Source: JBBRMU01 sp038230655
GTDB lineage: Bacteria; Patescibacteriota; Microgenomatia; UBA1406; GWC2-37-13
Direction of reading: 5' to 3'
Assembly (NCBI GenBank): GCA_038230655.1
Contig: JBBRMU010000030.1
Location: forward strand, 1 to 10,771
DNA: 10,771 nucleotides
Position numbers and translations under genes: made by a program. The notes below the pieces were generated by a model. That model saw nothing but the letters and a program-made list of their open reading frames with translations. It ran no database searches and was not told the origin of the DNA. This document shows positions 6,058 to 10,771 of this stretch, in pieces (within the stretch, counting starts at the first letter, position 1; every line of letters begins with the position of its first letter).

Positions 6058-8214
6058 TTATAACCCGATTTCCGGTGCAATTTTCTTCATTGAGTTTAGG
6101 ATAATTTCTACAAACTCATTAAATGGAATTCCTAGTTTTTCTTCACCCATCTTAATCTGATTTCTGTCGACTGCTGAAGAAAATGACTTTGAGTTAAATT
6201 TTTTCATAAGTGATTCGATCGTCAGCGAGGACATTTTTTTATCTGGTGTTACTAGAGTAGAGGAGACGATCAATCCAGTTAGTTCATCACACGTATACAG
6301 CGCCCACTCCATTTTTGATTTAGGTGGGCGCTCACCATTATGGTGGTGGTTATGACTCAAGATAGCGTCAATCACTTCTTTATCATTAATTCCTGCCTCT
6401 TGCATCCATTTAACCGTGTCCCTTGTATGATTCTCTGGACTGTCACGATTAATATCCCAGTCTGCATCATGTAATAGTCCTGCTAAGCCCCATTTACTTG
6501 CATCTTCACCAAATCTATCTGCCAATCCTCGCATCGCAGATTCGACAGATAAACAGTGCTTAACTAAATTTTTATTGGGAGTATTTTTTTCAACAATTTC
6601 TAAAGCATTTTGTCGAGTTTTATCGTCAACAGCGTTTATAGGTAAGGTTTGTTTATTAAATGATTCTGTGTTTTTCTGCATAACTTTTAACCCAGTATTA
6701 TTTTGATTTTTATATATATCTGGATAAATTTTTTTAGTTAACTCATCGACACCGGTTTTCAACTGGGGAAAAAGAATTGTCTCACGTGGAGTTGCATCTT
6801 CCAAAAACCAGAAAAGCCGTTCACTGTGACCATATCCGCTAACTGGAGGCATACCGTACTCAAGCATCTCGACAAAGTCGATGTCGAGCATCTGTGCTTC
6901 ATCATCTCCTAGTTCACGCATTTTTTGTTGATCTAAAAACCTATCGAGTTGATCAATAGGATCATTAATTTCCGAGTATCCATTTCCCAGCTCTGTACCG
7001 GCGATAATTATCTGAAATCTTTCGGTTAATTCGGGATTTTTGGGAGCGGATTTTGCTAAAGGTGAAATAAATTTAGGATGATTAACAAGAAATGCTGGCC
7101 CACTTATTGTTTTACGGATAATTTTCCAGATATTGTCAATAAGCCGATTCTTGTTAATCGCTCCATCCTCTAATTTAATATTATTTTCATCAAGAATTTT
7201 TTTCATTTCACTCTCAGAAGAGGTGAAAATATCAATATTAAATTTATCTTTAATAATTTTTTGATAGTCTATTTCTTTCCACTCATCTTCCAAGTTAAAG
7301 GTGTGACCACGTGTTGTAAATATTGTTTTTCCGTAGACTTCTTTTGCAAGAGTTTTAATTAATTCCTGGACAATTTTCATATTGTCTCTGTAGTTTGCAT
7401 ATGCCCAATACCACTCTAGTTGGTAGTATTCCTGATAGTGTTCGTCGCTCATACCTTCATTCCTAAAGTTTGGTCCGATGGTAAAAACTTTTTCAAAGCC
7501 ACCGCCAATTAGTCGTTTTTGATAAAGCTCAGTAGAGATTCTAAGGAAGAAATTTTGGCCTAAATCAATATGATGTGTGACGAAAGGTCGAGCATCAGCA
7601 CCCCCTGTAACGTGTTCAAGGACGGGTGTCTCGACCTCCATGAAGCCGTTTTTCTTCATAAACTGTCTCTGGACATCCCAGAATTTTGACTTTCTCAAAA
7701 ATAATTGTTTTCGTTCATTATTTAAGGTTAAATCGAGATACCTTCTCCTGAACTGTTCTTCTTTATCATTAAGATGGGGAGGAAGAGGACGGATACTTTT
7801 ACTGAGAAGTTTAAATTTTTCTACAAATAGGGTAATATGACCTTGTTCTGTCTTACCTATTTTCCCATACACATTCACAAAGTCCCCGGTATCGATTAAC
7901 TTTAGCTGTTCCCAGTTAAGGAATGGTTTTTCAGGATTTTGAGGAAACTCATCCTTTTTAATACAAATCTGAATTCTATCAGATTGATCTTGAATATCTC
8001 CAAAGAGTATTTTCCCATGGTTTCGCAGAGTCATGAGTCTTCCAGCTAAGGTGAGATTTTTATCTTCAAAATTGGCATAATCTGTGAGAATTTTTCGATT
8101 TGAGTACTCTTTTTTTGAGGTTGATGGGAAAGGGTTAATACCTTCTTCACGGAGTTTTTTTAGATTGTCCAATCTTCTTTGTCTTTGGCCGATAAAATCA
8201 TCTGATTGATTCAT
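6058..8214 (-). CDS. lysS: Lysyl-tRNA synthetase (class II) fused to a C-terminal HD-superfamily phosphohydrolase domain
   Basis: The first 486 residues are a complete class II LysRS, charging tRNA-Lys: anticodon-binding OB fold at about 54-138, motif 1 around FMEVETPVLEHVTGGADARP (191-210), motif 2 FRNEG (250-254), GTELGNGYSEINDP (406-419), and motif 3 GYGHSERL through RETILFP (460-483) with Arg466. The typical bacterial enzyme is near 500 aa; this one is 718 aa. After a polar, Asn/Lys-rich linker (487-548) comes an HD domain with His553, His582-Asp583 in GLLHDADWD, His622 in the HNHHH run, and Asp643 in CDELTGLIV, the metal ligands expected of an active hydrolase. It resembles a free-standing HD family of about 185 aa that I recall as COG2316, of unknown substrate. 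The frame is unbroken across the junction. A TATAAT 7 nt before the ATG suggests leaderless transcription; greA lies 35 nt upstream on the same strand. An internal ATG at residue 512 could also yield a free HD protein. Confidence 0.95.
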   Translation of the reverse strand: MNQSDDFIGQRQRRLDNLKKLREEGINPFPSTSKKEYSNRKILTDYANFEDKNLTLAGRLMTLRNHGKILFGDIQDQSDRIQICIKKDEFPQNPEKPFLNWEQLKLIDTGDFVNVYGKIGKTEQGHITLFVEKFKLLSKSIRPLPPHLNDKEEQFRRRYLDLTLNNERKQLFLRKSKFWDVQRQFMKKNGFMEVETPVLEHVTGGADARPFVTHHIDLGQNFFLRISTELYQKRLIGGGFEKVFTIGPNFRNEGMSDEHYQEYYQLEWYWAYANYRDNMKIVQELIKTLAKEVYGKTIFTTRGHTFNLEDEWKEIDYQKIIKDKFNIDIFTSSESEMKKILDENNIKLEDGAINKNRLIDNIWKIIRKTISGPAFLVNHPKFISPLAKSAPKNPELTERFQIIIAGTELGNGYSEINDPIDQLDRFLDQQKMRELGDDEAQMLDIDFVEMLEYGMPPVSGYGHSERLFWFLEDATPRETILFPQLKTGVDELTKKIYPDIYKNQNNTGLKVMQKNTESFNKQTLPINAVDDKTRQNALEIVEKNTPNKNLVKHCLSVESAMRGLADRFGEDASKWGLAGLLHDADWDINRDSPENHTRDTVKWMQEAGINDKEVIDAILSHNHHHNGERPPKSKMEWALYTCDELTGLIVSSTLVTPDKKMSSLTIESLMKKFNSKSFSSAVDRNQIKMGEEKLGIPFNEFVEIILNSMKKIAPEIGL

Positions 8215-8221
8215 GAAGATT

Positions 8222-8227
8222 ATTATA
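8222..8227 (-). promoter_or_regulatory. -10 box of lysS (leaderless type)
   Basis: A perfect minus-strand TATAAT lies 7 nt before the lysS ATG, in the 35-nt gap after greA. It implies that lysS has its own leaderless transcript besides any read-through from greA. No clear -35 hexamer is visible; the candidate position overlaps the greA stop. Confidence 0.55.
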
Positions 8228-8249
8228 CTATTCTTTGCTTTTTTTTGCT

Positions 8250-8717
8250 TTAGCTTTCTTTAATATCTAAGATTGTATACTTAATTTTCCCTGCAGGAAT
8301 CTGAACCTCGACAGTCTCACCTTTTTTCTTTCCTAAAAGGGCCTTTCCAATAGGTGATGTTTGGGAGAGGCGTCTTTCCATAGGGTTAGCCTCAAACTCG
8401 CCAACGATTGTATACTCTTCCTTTTTATCATTCACCTGAAGCACCACTTTACTGGATATTTCTACAAAGTTCTCGGCTGCATGATGTTTAACTATTTCTG
8501 CATTTTTGATTACATTCTCGAGTTCACGGACTCTGCCTTCGATAAAGCCGAGGTCCTCTTTTGCAGCTGTATATTCGCTATTTTCTGAGAGATCACCCAT
8601 TGCACGGGCCTTCGAAAGGCGCTCTATCGCAAGTTGTTTTTTGGTCGTCACAAGCTCGTCGTACTCTTTTTTGATGGTATCGAAGCCTTCGCTGGTAAAC
8701 TGGATTTTCTTATTCAT
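8250..8717 (-). CDS. greA: Transcription elongation factor GreA
   Basis: GreA enters the secondary channel of RNA polymerase and triggers cleavage of backtracked RNA so that stalled elongation can resume. At 155 aa it has normal family length. The N-terminal coiled coil (about 8-75) carries the tip motif GDLSENSEY (41-49), whose acidic residues Asp42 and Glu45 hold the catalytic magnesium. The C-terminal FKBP-like domain (about 84-155) has SPIGKALLGKKKGETVEV (121-138) as expected. Unlike most genes here it has a real leader of about 45 nt and a purine-rich AAAGGGGG (8729-8736) 11 nt before the ATG. It is the first gene of a minus-strand pair with lysS, although lysS seems to have a promoter of its own. 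Confidence 0.97.
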   Translation of the reverse strand: MNKKIQFTSEGFDTIKKEYDELVTTKKQLAIERLSKARAMGDLSENSEYTAAKEDLGFIEGRVRELENVIKNAEIVKHHAAENFVEISSKVVLQVNDKKEEYTIVGEFEANPMERRLSQTSPIGKALLGKKKGETVEVQIPAGKIKYTILDIKES

Positions 8718-8728
8718 ATATAAAAAAT

Positions 8729-8736
8729 CCCCCTTT
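8729..8736 (-). promoter_or_regulatory. Ribosome binding site of greA, possibly sequestered
   Basis: AAAGGGGG ends 11 nt before the greA ATG and is the only clear Shine-Dalgarno-like sequence I find before a start in the window. The very start of the predicted leader, ATTCCTC (8757-8763), can pair with GGGGGAT (8727-8733): 7 bp with two G-U pairs and a 23-nt loop. This would hide the site. Confidence 0.5.
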
Positions 8737-8769
8737 CAACTGTTGAGTAATGTCAGGAGGAATGATAGA

Positions 8770-8798
8770 ATAATACTACCAAATTCGGGAAAAGTCAA
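8770..8798 (-). promoter_or_regulatory. greA promoter
   Basis: On the minus strand, TTGACT (8793-8798), a 17-nt spacer and TATTAT (8770-8775) make the best sigma-70-type promoter in the window. The predicted start lies near 8763, about 46 nt before the greA ATG. Confidence 0.75.
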
Positions 8799-8846
8799 TT
8801 ATTAGAGTCTATAGGCTAATTCAGCCTGGATCTACTAGTCAGAAGT

Positions 8847-8852
8847 TATAGT
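8847..8852 (+). promoter_or_regulatory. Candidate -10 box for tRNA-Glu
   Basis: TATAGT ends 15 nt before the mature 5' end of the tRNA, a suitable distance. No convincing -35 hexamer lies 16-18 nt upstream. The box adjoins the perfect palindrome GTCAATTGAC (8851-8860). Confidence 0.35.
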
Positions 8853-8867
8853 CAATTGACCGATTTC

Positions 8868-8940
8868 GGCCCCATCGTCTAGTGGCCTAGGACATCAGAT
8901 TCTCATTCTGAGAACCGGGATTCGAATTCCCGTGGGGTCA
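8868..8940 (+). tRNA. tRNA-Glu (anticodon CUC)
   Basis: The cloverleaf closes fully in 73 nt. The acceptor GGCCCCA pairs with TGGGGTC (8933-8939), with one G-U pair. The D stem is GTC/GAC, the anticodon stem TCAGA/TCTGA around the loop TTCTCAT with anticodon CTC at 8902-8904, and the T stem CGGGA/TCCCG around TTCGAAT. The variable loop is 4 nt and the discriminator is A. CCA is not encoded: the next bases are CCT, so CCA must be added after transcription. The anticodon reads GAG codons. The 3' 46 nt are also read on the opposite strand as the end of the recombinase gene, which marks this tRNA as the probable integration site. Confidence 0.95.
8895..8940. other. Putative attachment site: tRNA 3' part shared with the recombinase 3' end
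   Basis: The recombinase frame has no stop before the tRNA. Its residues 499-512 (DPTGIRIPVLRMRI) and TGA are the complement of the tRNA from the anticodon stem to the 3' end. Integrases reading into a tRNA commonly mark one end of an integrated element. The exact crossover point cannot be set without the opposite junction, which lies outside the window. Confidence 0.55.
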
Positions 8941-10433
8941 CCTAACGCAAAATCGAGTTTGTTAGCTTGACAAATAGCTTTATATAAAGGGCTAAACTCA
9001 TGGTTCAATGTGCCTGAAACGTCATAAGCCAATCCTGAGGGGAAGATTGAACCAAGAAGCACCTTTACCTGCTCAATATCTGACCCTTTATATGTCTCTG
9101 CTAAGTTGTCTAAATGACTCTTCATAAAGGAGATAATTTTATCGATATTATAGTTCTCCAATAAGGTATCACTTTTAGCTAAATATGCCTTTGTCATTTT
9201 GTCTTCTATCATTGCGTTTTGTTCTTTAAAAATATCATCAGAATAGATACCTGTTAGATTTTTTTCAATAAGCGACTGTCTCAGTTCAGTAAGCTTTTTT
9301 ATCTCTGCATCGGCTTGATTTTGAATGTTTCTTTGTCGTGCAGTTCTTTTTGAGAAAGACTTATACATATAGTGAGTGAATAAATTTAGACACTCTTTTG
9401 TCGGTGTAATTTCTTTCAATAACTCTGTGAGTTTTTCATCTAATGTCTCAACTTTAGTAGATGTCGTTGTACACTTAGAGGCGCAACGGTAGTATGCATA
9501 TCTAGCACTTCTTCCTTTACTCCATGCCCCAGTTAAGCCAATGCCACACTTACTGCACTTTACTATTCTTCTCAAAGGAAAAGTAGGATTATTGCGTACA
9601 TGGTTAGCTATTTTCCCAAAATTTACATTTCTACCATCTAAGACAGCTTGAACTTTATAAAAGATATCAGCGGTAATCATAGGAGCATATTGACCTTTTA
9701 TTTCTTCTGGGTACCGTTCTGAAGAAATAATTCCCATGTAAAACTTTTTTCTGAATATACGGTCTAGGGTATTAGGTGTAAATGAGTAAGAATTCCTTCC
9801 TACTTTGCTTTTTACTCCCCATGAATCTAGTAGTTTTGCCATCTCTATAAGGCTCTTTGTACCAGTTGCCATGAGTTCCCACGCTTCTTTCATCTTGTCA
9901 TAACTTTCAGGATCTTTGATGACAAATCCTCCTTTGCTAAGGTAACCTGCTGGCGGTCTTCCATTGTATAGTCCAGATAAAAATCTTGCTCTCATGCCGT
10001 TGCGTGTTCTCTCGCTTCGTACATCATTATCTAGCTGAGCAAACCCAGCAAGCATGGTTTCTACAAGTTTTTCAGTAGGGCTATTACCAGTGGGTTCTGT
10101 TGCAGAAATAAGAGTAATATCGCATTCTGTAAGTTTTTTACGGATTGCTAAATAATCAGCTGTTTGGCGAGAAATTCTGTCTAAGCGATAGATAAATACT
10201 GCCTGAACAGTTCTTTTATTGCGTCGACAGTACTCAAGCATCTGAAGAAGAGTTGGGCGACCAATTATGGTTTTAGCTGATCTTCCTTCTTCTCTAAATA
10301 TCTGAGTAATAGCATATCCTCGTCGGGCTGCTTCTCTTTTGCAGATATCTCCTTGAGTATCTAGTGAAAAGTTATCTACTTGTTCTTCAGTAGAAACACG
10401 TAGATAAATAACAGCATTGTTTGTTGGGTTCAT
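8895..10433 (-). CDS. Large serine recombinase (site-specific integrase of a mobile element)
   Basis: Large serine recombinases cut and rejoin DNA at attachment sites through a phosphoserine link, integrating or excising elements. The catalytic resolvase domain (about 5-150) has YLRVSTEEQ with nucleophile Ser14 and the arginine-rich YRLDRISRQ (82-90). A Recombinase domain follows (about 155-265, starting near GRPPAGY), then a zinc ribbon with Cys293, Cys296, Cys317 and Cys321, a charged coiled coil (about 365-415) and a C-terminal tail. All catalytic and zinc residues are present, so it looks active. The 512-aa length suits the family. The 3' end is unusual: from Gly498 onward the codons are almost wholly antisense to tRNA-Glu. 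The ATG overlaps the TGA of the small upstream gene by 4 nt (ATGA), which implies coupled translation. Confidence 0.95.
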   Translation of the reverse strand: MNPTNNAVIYLRVSTEEQVDNFSLDTQGDICKREAARRGYAITQIFREEGRSAKTIIGRPTLLQMLEYCRRNKRTVQAVFIYRLDRISRQTADYLAIRKKLTECDITLISATEPTGNSPTEKLVETMLAGFAQLDNDVRSERTRNGMRARFLSGLYNGRPPAGYLSKGGFVIKDPESYDKMKEAWELMATGTKSLIEMAKLLDSWGVKSKVGRNSYSFTPNTLDRIFRKKFYMGIISSERYPEEIKGQYAPMITADIFYKVQAVLDGRNVNFGKIANHVRNNPTFPLRRIVKCSKCGIGLTGAWSKGRSARYAYYRCASKCTTTSTKVETLDEKLTELLKEITPTKECLNLFTHYMYKSFSKRTARQRNIQNQADAEIKKLTELRQSLIEKNLTGIYSDDIFKEQNAMIEDKMTKAYLAKSDTLLENYNIDKIISFMKSHLDNLAETYKGSDIEQVKVLLGSIFPSGLAYDVSGTLNHEFSPLYKAICQANKLDFALGDPTGIRIPVLRMRI

Positions 10434-10720
10434 AGTTGTTTGGAACTTAATAATTCATTTAAGGTTTGACCATCAAATACCTGTCGTTCATATTCATCAA
10501 GCCAGCTTTGAACTAAGAACTGAACTTTAGTCACAATATCTTTGATTTCCTCGGTTGTAAACTGTTTTCCTGTTTGGCCTAGTAGTTCTTTTGCTTTTGC
10601 AAGTTCTTTCTCTTCGCCTCTATGTTCGGGGTAAAGCTTAGTAAGAAGATTAGTAACAGAATCAGTCTCGTGAAGTAGATTATAAGGAGACTGAATTGGT
10701 ATGATTTCGTTAGTTTGCAT
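10430..10720 (-). CDS. Hypothetical protein, about 96 aa, coupled to the recombinase
   Basis: I cannot name a family. The protein is soluble, acidic and largely helical: ELAKAKELLG, then TTEEIKDIVTKVQFLVQSWLDE, and an end with FDGQTLNELL. It has no cysteines, no membrane segment and no clear helix-turn-helix. I chose the ATG at 10720; an upstream in-frame TTG at 10732 would add four residues. Its TGA overlaps the recombinase ATG by 4 nt, so the two are almost certainly one transcript with coupled translation. That arrangement suggests a helper of the recombinase, for example a directionality or accessory factor, but the sequence itself does not prove this. The DNA upstream carries several GATAG/CTATC copies that could serve to control the pair. 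Confidence 0.75.
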   Translation of the reverse strand: MQTNEIIPIQSPYNLLHETDSVTNLLTKLYPEHRGEEKELAKAKELLGQTGKQFTTEEIKDIVTKVQFLVQSWLDEYERQVFDGQTLNELLSSKQL

Positions 10721-10732
10721 ATGATTATTCAA

Positions 10733-10770
10733 CTATCTCTATAAAGATAGTATATATCTCGATAGGGATA
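10733..10770. promoter_or_regulatory. GATAG/CTATC repeat cluster upstream of the recombinase operon
   Basis: CTATCT (10733-10738) and AGATAG (10745-10750) form a 6-bp inverted repeat with a 6-nt centre. Two more GATAG copies follow at 10761-10765 and 10766-10770 (the latter as GATAG after one G). Minus-strand -10 candidates TATAGA (10738-10743) and TATACT (10749-10754) lie within it. This resembles an operator-promoter region, but the window ends here. Confidence 0.4.
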
Positions 10771-10771
10771 G

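Larger units (their letters stand above)
8941..10771. mobile_element. Left end of an integrated element at tRNA-Glu (continues beyond the window)
   Basis: The serine recombinase gene abuts and overlaps the tRNA 3' end, with a coupled small gene behind it. Together they form an integration module of the kind found at the end of genomic islands and prophages. No second copy of the tRNA 3' end is visible to the right, so the element is larger than the 1.8 kb seen here. Cargo genes are not visible. Confidence 0.6.

Noticed and set aside
7577..7840. Plus-strand frames antisense to lysS, greA, serS and the penicillin-binding protein gene
   Set aside because: All lie within well-conserved genes on the other strand, match no family I know, and have no start signals.
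8943..8967. Hairpin just after the tRNA (CTAAC pairing with GTTAG)
   Set aside because: It has five base pairs, a long loop and no U-tract, and lies inside the recombinase coding sequence.
1..10771. CRISPR arrays, rRNA genes, transposase insertion sequences
   Set aside because: I found no regularly spaced repeats, no rRNA-like conserved blocks and no transposase motifs; the only recombination enzyme is the serine recombinase.

Overview
The window looks like a piece of an AT-rich, streamlined bacterial chromosome from the Candidate Phyla Radiation (Patescibacteria), possibly the Microgenomates side. The signs are a DUF5674-like gene, a lysyl-tRNA synthetase carrying an extra HD-hydrolase domain, tightly packed genes in convergent pairs, and -10 promoter boxes 5-10 nt before start codons, which implies leaderless mRNAs. 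Taxonomy is inferred from gene families I recall. The standard bacterial code fits (TGG for Trp; TAA and TAG end the housekeeping genes).

Region 1 (1-4226): a class A penicillin-binding protein on the plus strand meets the seryl-tRNA synthetase gene (minus) tail to tail, 6 nt apart. A 217-nt divergent intergenic region follows. It holds the serS promoter, a 13-bp direct repeat, and a 16-bp palindrome touching the promoter of the next gene.

Region 2 (4227-6040): small genes. A 175-aa protein of unknown function (plus) has its own leaderless promoter. On the minus strand lie a DUF5674-like gene broken by a +1 frameshift and an 11-nt-overlapping 96-aa unknown gene. A Nudix hydrolase gene (plus) follows.

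Region 3 (6058-8867): greA and lysS on the minus strand. GreA is a normal transcript cleavage factor with a canonical promoter and a leader that could fold over its ribosome binding site. LysS is a 718-aa fusion of a class II lysyl-tRNA synthetase and a C-terminal HD phosphohydrolase domain, the most unusual protein here.

Region 4 (8868-10771): tRNA-Glu(CUC) marks the boundary of a mobile element. A large serine recombinase gene runs toward the tRNA on the opposite strand with no stop of its own, so its last 15 codons and stop are read from the complement of the 3' part of the tRNA. A small gene overlaps the recombinase start by 4 nt, and its upstream region carries GATAG/CTATC repeats. The element continues past the right edge. 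I saw no rRNA, CRISPR array or transposase insertion sequence, and no gene-free stretch over 300 bases.
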